A stretch of DNA of 64,000 nt from 13-2-20CM-68-14 sp046733295 (lineage in GTDB: Bacteria > Actinomycetota > Thermoleophilia > Gaiellales > Gaiellaceae), in contig JBKPOY010000015.1 in the NCBI GenBank assembly GCA_046733295.1, forward strand, positions 1 to 64,000, written 5' to 3'. The position numbers and the translations under genes were made by a program. Numbering within the stretch: position 1 is the stretch's first letter; the number at the start of each line of letters is the position of its first letter. Positions 1 to 7,336 of the stretch are shown piece after piece. Under the pieces are notes generated by a model, which did not search any database, was not told where the DNA came from, and saw nothing but the letters and a program-made list of their open reading frames with translations.

Positions 1-386
1 TCTCCCTGAGCCTCGACGACCCGTTCCACGGCGGCCGCGCCAAGTGCGCGGATGAGCTCGTCCTCCAGGTCTGCGTGACAGACGAAGAAGCCCAGTCGTT
101 CCATGTCGGCGCGACCGATGTCGCTCCCCAGGCCGGCCCGCTCGAGACCACGCCGGAACTCGGCTTCCTCGCCGGCGTCACAGAGCCCCGCCACCTTGAC
201 GTTCAAGCCCGGAGGCCCGAATCGATTCAGGAAGCGTGCGATGGACTGCGCGCCTCCCATCGCCAGAACCGAAACACCCTCGGCCTCGAGGTTCCTGCCA
301 CGTCGCTCGGCGAGCGTCTCGAGCGCGAGCCGGTCGCTGATCCCTTCGACGAGCACGACCGCGCGAGGGTCAGGTCCTGAAGTCAT
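1..386 (-). CDS. TOPRIM-domain protein (OLD/DnaG-type), 3' end outside window
   Basis: The gene starts with ATG at 386 and reads leftward off the window edge, so only the first 128 codons are present. The N-terminus has a beta strand followed by VEGISDRLALE, the acidic TOPRIM signature, then a GGAQSIARF segment and VAGLCDAGEE, which corresponds to the second acidic motif. TOPRIM domains bind catalytic metal in OLD-type nucleases, DnaG primases and topoisomerases. The spacing fits stand-alone or OLD-type TOPRIM proteins rather than primase. No ATPase part is visible, and whether one follows cannot be seen. It is divergent from the membrane-protein gene that starts at 469. Substrate and role are unknown. 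Confidence 0.7.
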   Translation of the reverse strand, partial: MTSGPDPRAVVLVEGISDRLALETLAERRGRNLEAEGVSVLAMGGAQSIARFLNRFGPPGLNVKVAGLCDAGEEAEFRRGLERAGLGSDIGRADMERLGFFVCHADLEDELIRALGAAAVERVVEAQG

Positions 387-455
387 CCCCGTTCTCTTCC
401 AGCGCTAAGCAGTGTTGATACGTCGGCGGGATTGCAAGACCTGACCCCCGCGGGT

Positions 456-461
456 TAGCAT
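456..461 (+). promoter_or_regulatory. TAGCAT -10 box, leaderless-type promoter
   Basis: TAGCAT ends 7 nt before the GTG start at 469, so transcription would begin at or next to the start codon. No Shine-Dalgarno sequence precedes this GTG. Confidence 0.45.
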
Positions 462-468
462 CGCCGGC

Positions 469-855
469 GTGATCGCGTGGATTCTCCTCTCGTGGGCGGT
501 GAACGCGGTGGTCCTTGCGATTGCAGGGTGGCTGCTCAGTGGGGTGACGTTCCACGACTCGTTCTGGGCGCTGATCTTCGCAGCGGCGGTGTTCGGGATC
601 CTGAACACGATCCTGAAGCCGATCCTGAAGCTGCTGACCTTCCCGCTCGCGATCGTCACGCTGGGGCTCGTCTGGTTCTTCGTCTCGATGTTGATGCTCT
701 GGCTGACGGATCTCATCGTCGGGAAGTTCGACATCGACGGCTTCTGGAACTACGTCTGGGCGACGATCATCGTCTGGATAGCGAACCTCGTGATCGACGT
801 GCTGTTTCGGTCGGTCGGCGGGCGCTCCGACGTCGCGGCCTCGGCGACCGCCTAG
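469..855 (+). CDS. Phage_holin_4_2 (YvlD-like) family membrane protein
   Basis: This is a 128-residue protein made almost entirely of four hydrophobic helices, at about residues 3-25, 30-50, 55-80 and 100-118. The loop NTILKPILKLLTFPL between helices 2 and 3 is the hallmark of the YvlD/phage_holin_4_2 family. Despite the Pfam name, these are ordinary chromosomal inner-membrane proteins found next to stress or envelope genes, and nothing here suggests a prophage. The GTG start at 469 follows a TANNNT box by 7 nt. The exact function of the family is unknown. Confidence 0.85.
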   Translation: MIAWILLSWAVNAVVLAIAGWLLSGVTFHDSFWALIFAAAVFGILNTILKPILKLLTFPLAIVTLGLVWFFVSMLMLWLTDLIVGKFDIDGFWNYVWATIIVWIANLVIDVLFRSVGGRSDVAASATA

Positions 856-966
856 CACCGTCTTGCGTGGGGCGCAACTGGGCCGTGGCCGGTTGAGGCG
901 CGCGCCGCGCTGAAGTAGGGTCGACGGGCGGGGTCGGACTGCGGCGTAGAAAAGAGGAGGCTTTGG

Positions 967-1620
967 ATGAAGGGAATGGTTCGGCTGCTCTGCGGCGGTG
1001 CACTTCTCGGCGTTCTGTTTCTCGGCGCGACGAGTGTGGCCGGTGCCGGATCTGCTACGACAACGTGCAACGGCGGCTTGGCGCCCGGGACCTACCAGCG
1101 GGTGGTCGTCCCCGAAGGGGCGGTCTGTCTCAGTGACGGCCCGGTGACCATCAGGGGCGGACTGTTCATCGAGGCGGGCGCGACGTTCGTCCTCGGCAGC
1201 GAGGAGAACCCCGTCGACACCGGCACGATCTCCGGCGGCGTCCACGCCACGAACGCGGCGTCGGTGCAGATCCACTTCACAACCATCAACGGCGGAGTCG
1301 ACGTGCACGGCGGATCGGGTCCGTTCGGCGGCCCGTTCGACATCACGTGGAACGCGATCGAGGACAACCGCATCAACGGCGGTGCGACGGTCGAGGGCTA
1401 CGACGGCTTCTGGTTCGGGTTCATCCGCAACCACGTGAACGGGTCGGTGACCCTGAACGACAACGTCCAGCCCGATCCCGACGGTAACGAGTACGTCACG
1501 AACACGATCCACGGCAGCTTGAGCTGCAGCGGCAACTCGCCGGCCCCTCAGGTCGGTGATTCGGAGGGCCTTCCGAACACGGTCACCGGCCGCAAGAACG
1601 GCCAGTGCGCAGGCCTCTGA
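967..1620 (+). CDS. Secreted protein, possible parallel beta-helix
   Basis: The product has 217 residues. An N-terminal signal peptide (about residues 1-28, hydrophobic core LLCGGALLGVLFLGA) is followed by a cysteine- and glycine-rich mature protein. The body shows short repeating strands (TIRGGLFIEAG, TISGGVHATN, TINGGVDVHGG, RINGGATVEG) spaced about 25 residues apart, the look of a right-handed beta-helix or adhesin-like solenoid. No catalytic motif is visible. A strong AAGAGGAGG ribosome site lies just upstream of the ATG at 967. A hairpin terminator follows the stop. Function unknown; probably exported to the cell surface or medium. Confidence 0.75.
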   Translation: MKGMVRLLCGGALLGVLFLGATSVAGAGSATTTCNGGLAPGTYQRVVVPEGAVCLSDGPVTIRGGLFIEAGATFVLGSEENPVDTGTISGGVHATNAASVQIHFTTINGGVDVHGGSGPFGGPFDITWNAIEDNRINGGATVEGYDGFWFGFIRNHVNGSVTLNDNVQPDPDGNEYVTNTIHGSLSCSGNSPAPQVGDSEGLPNTVTGRKNGQCAGL

Positions 1621-1645
1621 CCTAGGTCCCCCGGCTTCACCTGGT

Positions 1646-1676
1646 GAGCCGCGCCCGCGAAGGTCGGGCGCGGCTC
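1646..1676. terminator. 12-bp perfect hairpin downstream of the secreted protein
   Basis: GAGCCGCGCCCG (1646-1657) pairs perfectly with CGGGCGCGGCTC (1665-1676) across a 7-nt loop, 26 bases after the stop at 1620. No T-tract follows, so the hairpin may act as a non-canonical terminator or RNA 3'-end stabiliser. Confidence 0.55.
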
Positions 1677-1691
1677 CCGGGTGCGCCAAGC

Positions 1692-1697
1692 TAGCGT
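1692..1697 (+). promoter_or_regulatory. TAGCGT -10 box upstream of the AMIN-like lipoprotein
   Basis: TAGCGT ends 6 nt before an in-frame ATC codon at 1704, from which a perfect lipoprotein signal peptide reads. The spacing matches the other leaderless promoters in the window and is the main reason for placing the start at 1704. Confidence 0.4.
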
Positions 1698-1703
1698 TCG
1701 CGT

Positions 1704-2297
1704 ATCCGCGCCGTCGCTTCGATCACCCTCCTGGCCCTCGGGTTGCTGGCCACGGCGTGCGGCGGGTCGAGCGCCGACCGCCAGGCCGGCGGCACGACGA
1801 GGGTGGAGGCGACGACGACGGCAGCCACGACCAACGAGGCCGAGCCGTTCGCGGGGGGCCGCGCGCCGGTCACCGCGAAAGCCGACCCGGCCGAAACGGC
1901 GTTGCTCGAGGCGATCGACGTGGGCAAGCACGAGGGCTACGACCGCGTCGTGTTCCGGTTCCGGAACACGGTCCCGGGCTATCGCGTCGCGTACGTCAAG
2001 CGGCCGCTCGTCGAGGACGGGTCCGGCGACCCCGTTACGGTTGCCGGCAAGGTTGTCGTGGGCGTCCGCCTCGAGCCGGCCTCCGGGTTCGACCTCAGCG
2101 ACGAGGGCCACCTCGTCTACACGGGCCCGAAACGGATCGAAGGCGGCGACTCGGGCGCGGCCGTGGTGGAGGAGCTCGTGCGAACGGGCGATTTCGAGGC
2201 CGTGTTGAGCTGGGCGGTCGGGCTGGACTCCGCGACCGACTTTCGCGTGCTGCGCCTCGACGGACCGCCGCGGCTCGTCGTCGACTTCAAGGGCTGA
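1704..2297 (+). CDS. AMIN-like domain lipoprotein with apparent AUC start
   Basis: The reading frame from 1704 gives RAVASITLLALGLLATAC, a lipoprotein signal peptide with lipobox LATAC. A low-complexity Ala/Thr/Glu linker and a C-terminal beta domain follow (YDRVVFRFRN at about residue 80, ending DGPPRLVVDFKG), which resembles AMIN-like domains of actinobacterial lipoproteins. No ATG, GTG or TTG lies in frame between the stop at 1692 and the lipobox region; the first TTG, at 1743, would remove the signal peptide. The start is therefore read as AUC at 1704, leaderless, or one base is wrong in the assembly. The antiporter gene begins 4 bp after the stop, so the two are probably co-transcribed. 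Confidence 0.7.
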   Translation: MRAVASITLLALGLLATACGGSSADRQAGGTTRVEATTTAATTNEAEPFAGGRAPVTAKADPAETALLEAIDVGKHEGYDRVVFRFRNTVPGYRVAYVKRPLVEDGSGDPVTVAGKVVVGVRLEPASGFDLSDEGHLVYTGPKRIEGGDSGAAVVEELVRTGDFEAVLSWAVGLDSATDFRVLRLDGPPRLVVDFKG

Positions 2298-2300
2298 TCC

Positions 2301-3806
2301 TTGAGGATCGACGAGCAGATCCTGATCGGCGGGGCGATTCTCGTCCTGGCGGTGGGATCGGCCGTCGGTACACGTCGGCTCCGTTTCCCGCTGTTGATCA
2401 CGTTTCTCGGGCTCGGGATGCTGCTCGGCTCCGAGGGTCTCGGCGGCATCTACTTCGACAACGCCGACCTGGCCCGCTCGATCGGCATCGTCGGCCTGAT
2501 CGCGATCCTCTTCGAGGGCGGGCTCACCACGGACCGGCGCGACTTCCGGCCGGTGTTCGCACCGGCATTCCTGCTGAGCACGGTGGGCGTGCTCGTCACT
2601 GCGGCGGTCACGGCAGCCGCGGCGTACGAGCTTTTCGAGTTCTCCTGGTCGAAATCGCTGTTGCTCGGGGCGATCGTCGGCTCGACGGATGCCGCCGCCG
2701 TCTTCGCGACCCTGCGGTTCACGCGGCTGCGCCGTCGTCTCGGCACGCTGCTCGCGGCCGAATCCGGCCTCAACGACCCGATGGCGGTCGCGCTGACGCT
2801 CGGCTTCATCGCCTGGGTGCAGGAGCCTGCCTACGGCGCGCACGACCTGACACTGCTTCTCGTCCGCCAGCTCGGCCTGGGGCTCGTGATCGGCCTCGGA
2901 GTCGGCTTCGTCGCGGCCTGGCTGCTGCCGCGGATGCCGACCGACTTCGCACCGTTTGCACCGGTCGCCTCGATCGGCACGGCTGCGCTTGCGTACGGCA
3001 TCGCCGCGACCGCGCACGGGAGCGGCTTCCTCTCCGTCTACGTCGTCGCACTCTGGATTGGGAACACACCGATGCCGCTGCGGCGGACGATCGTCTCCTT
3101 CCACGAAGGGCTCGCCTTCCTGGCCCAGGTGGTGCTGTTCATCGTGCTGGGCCTACTCGTCTTCCCGAGCCAGCTCGGGTCGGTCGCCTGGTCGGCGCTC
3201 GCCCTGACGGCTGTGCTTCTCTTCGTCGCGCGCCCGCTCGCCGTCCTGGCCTCGGTGACGCCGTTCGGCTACTCGCTGCGAGAACACCTGTTTCTCTCCT
3301 GGGCGGGCCTTCGTGGCGCGGTCCCGATCGTACTCGCGACGTTCGCCCTGTCCGCCGACATCAGCGGCAGCAACACGATCTTCAACGCCGTCTTCTTCGT
3401 CGTGCTCGTCTCGACCCTGGCGCAGGGGCTGACGCTCGAGCCGCTCGCGCGCCGGCTGGGGCTGACAACCGAGGCTCGGCCCTTTTACAGCCCGCCGGTC
3501 GAAGTCGGCGCGATCCGGGCGCTCGGCGGCGACATCATCGAGTACGAGATCGCCGAGGACGACGCCGTCGTCGGCGTCCACGTCCGCGACCTCGGCCTGC
3601 CCCGGTCGTCGATAGTGATGCTGATCGTCCGCGACGAGGCTGGGATCCCACCCCGCGGCAACACGACCGTCAGGCCCGGCGATCGTCTGTACGTGCTCGT
3701 TCGCGGAGAGGCGCGAGGAGACGTCGAGGAGCTGATCGGCCGCTGGGAGCACGGGCCCATGCCGGCCCCGTTGCGCGTGATCCGACGGAGCCAGTCGCGC
3801 GAGTAA
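2301..3806 (+). CDS. Potassium/proton antiporter (CPA1, NhaP2/CvrA type)
   Basis: The 501-residue product has 12-13 hydrophobic helices up to about residue 390. It carries GSTDAAAVFATLR, the helix bearing the conserved Asp pair of CPA exchangers, then ESGLNDPMA and a GLRGAVPIVLA segment. A cytoplasmic TrkA-C (RCK-C) domain follows at about residues 405-490 and ends in RPGDRLYVLVRG. This order matches cytosolic-ligand-controlled K+/H+ antiporters of the inner membrane. The TTG start at 2301 is 4 bp after the lipoprotein stop. Ion choice (K+ rather than Na+) is inferred from the family. Confidence 0.85.
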   Translation: MRIDEQILIGGAILVLAVGSAVGTRRLRFPLLITFLGLGMLLGSEGLGGIYFDNADLARSIGIVGLIAILFEGGLTTDRRDFRPVFAPAFLLSTVGVLVTAAVTAAAAYELFEFSWSKSLLLGAIVGSTDAAAVFATLRFTRLRRRLGTLLAAESGLNDPMAVALTLGFIAWVQEPAYGAHDLTLLLVRQLGLGLVIGLGVGFVAAWLLPRMPTDFAPFAPVASIGTAALAYGIAATAHGSGFLSVYVVALWIGNTPMPLRRTIVSFHEGLAFLAQVVLFIVLGLLVFPSQLGSVAWSALALTAVLLFVARPLAVLASVTPFGYSLREHLFLSWAGLRGAVPIVLATFALSADISGSNTIFNAVFFVVLVSTLAQGLTLEPLARRLGLTTEARPFYSPPVEVGAIRALGGDIIEYEIAEDDAVVGVHVRDLGLPRSSIVMLIVRDEAGIPPRGNTTVRPGDRLYVLVRGEARGDVEELIGRWEHGPMPAPLRVIRRSQSRE

Positions 3807-3865
3807 CCTCGGATTCGGGCTCGCGCTCGAGCGCCACGTCGCATTGCGGGGCCTGCATTCGCGTG

Positions 3866-3871
3866 TAGGGT
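3866..3871 (+). promoter_or_regulatory. TAGGGT -10 box, leaderless-type promoter
   Basis: TAGGGT ends 7 nt before the ATG at 3879; no ribosome site lies in between. Confidence 0.5.
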
Positions 3872-3878
3872 CGGGCGC

Positions 3879-5264
3879 ATGGCCGTGCAGACAGAGAGAG
3901 CGCTCGATCGCGAACGGATCCGCGATCTGACCGCCCGCGAGGAGGCCCGGCTGAACCAGCGGACCGGGAAGTCGCGCGCGATGTACGAGCGCGCCCGGGC
4001 ATCGCTCGCCGGAGGCGTCGCCTCGTCCTACCAGGTGCGGACCCCGTGGCCGATCTACCTCGAGCGCGGAGAGGGTGCGATGGTCTGGGATGTCGACGGC
4101 AACGAGATGCTCGACTTCCACAACGGCTTCGGATCGATGACGCAGGGGCACGCGCACCCCGCGATCGTGCGGGCCGTCGACGAGCGCGTCAGGCTCGGGA
4201 CGCACTTCGCCGCGCCGACGGAGGACGCGGTCGCGGTCGCGGAGGACCTGCAGCGCCGCTGGGGCCTTCCCAAGTGGCGCTACACGAACTCCGGCACCGA
4301 GGCGACGATGGACGCGATCCGAATTGCGCGCGGCCTGACGGGCCGCGAGACGATCGTGAAGATCTTCGGCTCCTATCACGGCCACCACGACGCCGTGATG
4401 GTCTCGACCGGCTCCGTGGAGGCGGGCCGGGCGGAGCCCGACGCGCTCCCCTCCATCGGCTACGGCGCCGGGATCCCCGAGGCGGTAGTGGAGATGACCG
4501 TGGCCGTGCCGTTTAACGACGCCGACGCGATGGAGCGAAGGATCGCTCGCCTCGAGGACGAGGGACGCGCACCGGCCTGCGTGATCATGGAGGCGGCGAT
4601 GATGAACCTCGGGATCGTCCCACCCGAGGCGGGATACCTCGAGGCAGTCCGCGAGCTCACCGCGCGGCGCGGAATCGTGCTGATCTTCGACGAGGTCAAG
4701 ACCGGCTTCGCCATCGCCGCGGGCGGGGCCACGGAGCGATTTGGGGTCAGGCCGGACCTGGTGACCCTGGCCAAGTCGCTCGGCGGCGGCCTGCCGTCGG
4801 GGGCGATCGGCGGCACGGACGACGTCATGCGGGTCGTCGAGGACGAGCGCGTCTACCAGGTCGGCACGTACAACGGCAACCCGCTCTCGATGGCGGCGGC
4901 ACGCGCGAACCTGCTCCACGTCCTCACCCCGGCCGCCTACGAGCACCTCGACCACCTGAACGAGCGCATCCTCGACGGTTGCTCACGAGTGATCGAGGAG
5001 CACCGGCTGCCCGGCTATGCGATCGGGATCGCAGCGAAGGGCTGCGTCACGTTCGCCGACGAGCGGATCGTCGACTACGCGTCGTTCAAGGCGCACCAGG
5101 ACGCTGAGCTCACCGAGCTGGCCTGGCTCTATTCGATGAACCGCGGCATCTTCATGACGCCAGGGCGCGAGGAGGAGTGGACGTTGTCGGTGGCGCACGA
5201 CGACGCTGCTGTCGACCGTTACGTCGCTGTGTTCCGCGAGCTCGCGGGCGAGCTGACGGCCTAG
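3879..5264 (+). CDS. Class III PLP aminotransferase, glutamate-1-semialdehyde aminomutase-like
   Basis: The 461-residue product is a fold-type I PLP enzyme. Visible motifs are NSGTEATMDAIRIARG (phosphate-binding loop, about residue 138), SYHGHHDAVM, IFDEVKTGF (PLP-ring aspartate, about residue 270), and LAKSLGGGLP with the Schiff-base lysine. Overall it resembles glutamate-1-semialdehyde 2,1-aminomutases and related aspartate-aminotransferase-family enzymes. It is longer than HemL (about 430 residues) because of a 35-residue N-terminal extension, and no other haem genes are near, so a catabolic or biosynthetic transaminase is as likely as HemL. The amino donor cannot be read from the sequence. 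Confidence 0.85.
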   Translation: MAVQTERALDRERIRDLTAREEARLNQRTGKSRAMYERARASLAGGVASSYQVRTPWPIYLERGEGAMVWDVDGNEMLDFHNGFGSMTQGHAHPAIVRAVDERVRLGTHFAAPTEDAVAVAEDLQRRWGLPKWRYTNSGTEATMDAIRIARGLTGRETIVKIFGSYHGHHDAVMVSTGSVEAGRAEPDALPSIGYGAGIPEAVVEMTVAVPFNDADAMERRIARLEDEGRAPACVIMEAAMMNLGIVPPEAGYLEAVRELTARRGIVLIFDEVKTGFAIAAGGATERFGVRPDLVTLAKSLGGGLPSGAIGGTDDVMRVVEDERVYQVGTYNGNPLSMAAARANLLHVLTPAAYEHLDHLNERILDGCSRVIEEHRLPGYAIGIAAKGCVTFADERIVDYASFKAHQDAELTELAWLYSMNRGIFMTPGREEEWTLSVAHDDAAVDRYVAVFRELAGELTA

Positions 5265-5281
5265 CGCACCCGCAGTAGGAC

Positions 5282-5653
5282 CTAGTTCGAGCTCACCTTG
5301 AGCCGGCCGCGCGGCTCCTCATAGGTGCGCGCCGCATGCTCGAGCGTCCGGAGCACCTCCGCCTGGGAGCGCGCGGGGTCGTCGTTCCACGAGGCAAGCG
5401 AGTCGGTATCGACCAGATCGGCCAGAGCGTAGAGCGCGGCCGCGAGCTCCTCGAGCGGCATCTCGCCGTGGGCGCCGGCCTGGCCTTCCATCACGGCGAC
5501 GAGCGCGCCCAGGAGCGACCAGCTGGCCGCCGTGCGGTCCCAGGGATCGACCTCGACACCACGGACGTCTCGCGCATCCGCGCCACGACACCAGCTCGTG
5601 GCGACGAGGTGGTGGGCTCCGTGCAGGAGCTGCAGCCCCCTGGAATCAGCCAA
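5282..5653 (-). CDS. DUF6197-type small protein
   Basis: The 123-residue product is read from TTG at 5653, which has GAGAGGGGGGAC 11 nt upstream; a longer frame to 5788 would run over the neighbouring promoter and gives no recognisable sequence. The protein has a two-part helical layout with WCRGADARDVRG and VDPWDRTAASWSLLGALV, then a C-terminal SWNDDPARSQAEVLRTLE. This pattern, including the WNDDPART-like motif, matches the DUF6197 family found across Actinobacteria. It contains no known catalytic residues. It is divergent from the CxCx4C gene at 5754. Confidence 0.65.
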   Translation of the reverse strand: MADSRGLQLLHGAHHLVATSWCRGADARDVRGVEVDPWDRTAASWSLLGALVAVMEGQAGAHGEMPLEELAAALYALADLVDTDSLASWNDDPARSQAEVLRTLEHAARTYEEPRGRLKVSSN

Positions 5654-5753
5654 AGCCGTGCCGTCCCCCCTCTCGAGATCAGTGGGTTCGGTTTGCCGTT
5701 GCCGGGCACGGGCGAAACATCGGTAAGTGACCCGACAGGCATCAGAGGAGCGG

Positions 5754-6080
5754 ATGGCGGAAAATGAGGCGATCTTTCGCGACGCCAACGAGCGAATCGA
5801 AGGCCGCGCACGCGCGCTGGAGTTCGAGCACCCCGTGCCGTTTCTGTGCGAGTGCGGCGACGGATATTGCCGGGCGCTCCTCAGGCTGTCGCTCGCGGAA
5901 TACGAGACGATCCGCCGAGAGCCGACGCATTTCCTGATTGCGCCGGAGCACGAAGCGGTCGTTCGCGACTCGGGCCGAATCGTCCGGCGAGGGGATGTTT
6001 TTCTCGTCGCGGAGAAGACGGGACGATCCGGCGAGATCGCGATGGAGCGCGATCCGAGAGCGCGCTCCGAGTCAGGCTAA
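5754..6080 (+). CDS. Small CxCx4C protein, first of a tandem pair
   Basis: The 108-residue product starts at ATG 5754 with AGAGGAG 4 nt upstream. It shows NEAIFRDANERIE, then LCECGDGYCRALLRLSL with Cys in a C-x-C-x4-C arrangement, and a C-terminal strand-rich part ending in FLVAEKTG. The same order occurs in the next gene, so the two are paralogues. The cysteine cluster could bind a metal, but only three cysteines are in the motif. It lies 11 bp before its paralogue. Function unknown. Confidence 0.7.
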   Translation: MAENEAIFRDANERIEGRARALEFEHPVPFLCECGDGYCRALLRLSLAEYETIRREPTHFLIAPEHEAVVRDSGRIVRRGDVFLVAEKTGRSGEIAMERDPRARSESG

Positions 6081-6083
6081 GAT
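6078..6083 (+). promoter_or_regulatory. TAAGAT -10 box between the tandem paralogues
   Basis: TAAGAT overlaps the stop codon of the first paralogue and ends 8 nt before the ATG at 6092, so the second copy may have its own near-leaderless transcript. Confidence 0.35.
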
Positions 6084-6091
6084 CGGCCTAC

Positions 6092-6433
6092 ATGGACGCC
6101 CGAAAAGCGAGGCTCGGCAAGAACGAGGCGCTTTTCCGCGAGGTGAACGAGCGGATCGAGCGCGTCAGCGAAACGCTGCAGGTAACGACCGAGACGATCG
6201 AGATCCTCTGCGAGTGCGCCAACGAGACCTGCGTGGAGCGGATCGTCGTCTCCTTGCCCGACTACGAGCGCGTCCGGCGGGATCCCGAGCTGTTCTTCGT
6301 GCACCGGGGCCATGAGGAGCCTGACATCGAGGATGTGGTCGAGCAGACGGAAAGCTACGACGTTGTCCGGAAACGCCCCGGCGGCCCGGCGGAGCTCGCA
6401 CGGACGCTGGATCCTCGCGACAACGACAGTTAG
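6092..6433 (+). CDS. Small CxCx4C protein, second of a tandem pair
   Basis: This 113-residue product is a paralogue of the gene at 5754. It has NEALFREVNERIE near the N-terminus, LCECANETCVERIVVSL with the same C-x-C-x4-C motif, DYERVRRDPELFF, and a C-terminal VVRKRPG strand. The pair arose by local duplication and has diverged mostly in the central and C-terminal parts. The stop codon is immediately followed by the left end of the palindromic element at 6434. No function can be assigned. Confidence 0.7.
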   Translation: MDARKARLGKNEALFREVNERIERVSETLQVTTETIEILCECANETCVERIVVSLPDYERVRRDPELFFVHRGHEEPDIEDVVEQTESYDVVRKRPGGPAELARTLDPRDNDS

Positions 6434-6600
6434 TAGGAGGGTTCGGCGAAATAACAGCTGTGCCGCCGGGCCACGCTGCTCGCCCCCAGGCGGCGTCCTC
6501 AGTCGCGCCAATAGCTTCCTGCTATTGACGCTCCCTGCGTCCTTGCCTGGGAACGAGCATCGCACCCCGGCGACGAGCGGTATTCCGCCAAACCCTCCTA
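6434..6600. mobile_element. 167-nt full-length palindromic (MITE-like) element
   Basis: The outer ends TAGGAGGGTTCGGCGAAATA (6434-6453) and its inverted partner ending at 6600 match at 18 of 20 positions. Inside, GCTCGCCCCCAGGC pairs with GCCTGGGAACGAGC, and the centre is CAATAGC-ttcc-TGCTATTG, so nearly the whole element can fold as one hairpin. It contains no ORF. The inner boundaries GGAGGG...CCCTCC are flanked by TA on both sides, as expected for a target duplication of an IS630/Tc1-type MITE (inference). It exactly fills the space between two convergent genes. It could instead be a REP-like element or a bidirectional terminator. Confidence 0.6.
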
Positions 6601-7266
6601 ACCTGCGCGGAAGCCGTCGGCCGTAGGCGTCACGCGACGGCCCACCGCGCGCGCATCGTCGAGCGCGCGCCACCCCGGCCCGCTGAGCAGGGCGATGTTC
6701 GCGAAGCGGTAGGCGAACCGGTTGCACGTCGCCCGGCCGGCCGTCCAGCTCTCGGAGGTGACGACGCCCCGCCACGAGCCGCCGCCAGTCGGCAGGTAGG
6801 CGGGCACGCCGACGACGCGCCCGTCGACAGAGGCGAGCCAGACATCCGGTTGCGTCTCGCGCACCTCGATTCGGTACGCGCGGCCCAACCGCGCCGGGCC
6901 GAGGTCGGTGAAGCGGCGCGCCCTGCCGAGCGAGACCTCCTCGACGTACAGCCGGAGCCCGGTCTGGGGAAACGCGGCGAGGCCGGCCTGGAGCCACGCG
7001 TTGCGGCCGCCTTCGGCCTGGTGCATCCCGCCGACGCCGACCCAGGCCGCGGCATGGCCCGACGACACGTGCGGGGCTTCGGGGGCCACGACGGTTGCGG
7101 CAATGCCGCGCACGCCCTCGCGGCTTGCGTACCCGCCGTAGCTGTAGCCGCGCGCGCAGGCGGGGGCAGCACCCGCCGTCTTCGGCGAGGCAAGCACCCA
7201 CGAGGGTGCGACGAGCAAAGACGCGACGGCGAGACATGCCGCCGCTGCGACTGTCAGGCGTCCCAC
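6598..7266 (-). CDS. Secreted protein, possibly eqolisin-like beta-sandwich
   Basis: The 222-residue product has a signal peptide (residues 1-27, core AAAACLAVASLLVAPSWVLA) and a mature domain with two cysteines that could form a disulfide (CARGYSYGGYAS and TCNRFAYRF). Strands such as GHAAAWVGVGG, WLQAGLAAF and LRLYVEEVSLG recall secreted lectin-like or G1-peptidase-like sandwiches, but the catalytic Gln/Glu pair cannot be confirmed. The GTG start is at 7266. Its TAG stop lies in the right end of the palindromic element, so insertion may have reset the C-terminus. Function unknown. Confidence 0.65.
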   Translation of the reverse strand: MGRLTVAAAACLAVASLLVAPSWVLASPKTAGAAPACARGYSYGGYASREGVRGIAATVVAPEAPHVSSGHAAAWVGVGGMHQAEGGRNAWLQAGLAAFPQTGLRLYVEEVSLGRARRFTDLGPARLGRAYRIEVRETQPDVWLASVDGRVVGVPAYLPTGGGSWRGVVTSESWTAGRATCNRFAYRFANIALLSGPGWRALDDARAVGRRVTPTADGFRAG

Positions 7267-7336
7267 GCGAATCCCCTCCTCCCGGGGAAAACGCTATACC
7301 CCCCAAAAGGGTTACGTCTAGACCGAGGTCCAGCGT

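Noticed and set aside
469..855. Prophage holin
   Set aside because: The family name is phage-derived but the YvlD-type protein is chromosomal and no phage genes are near.
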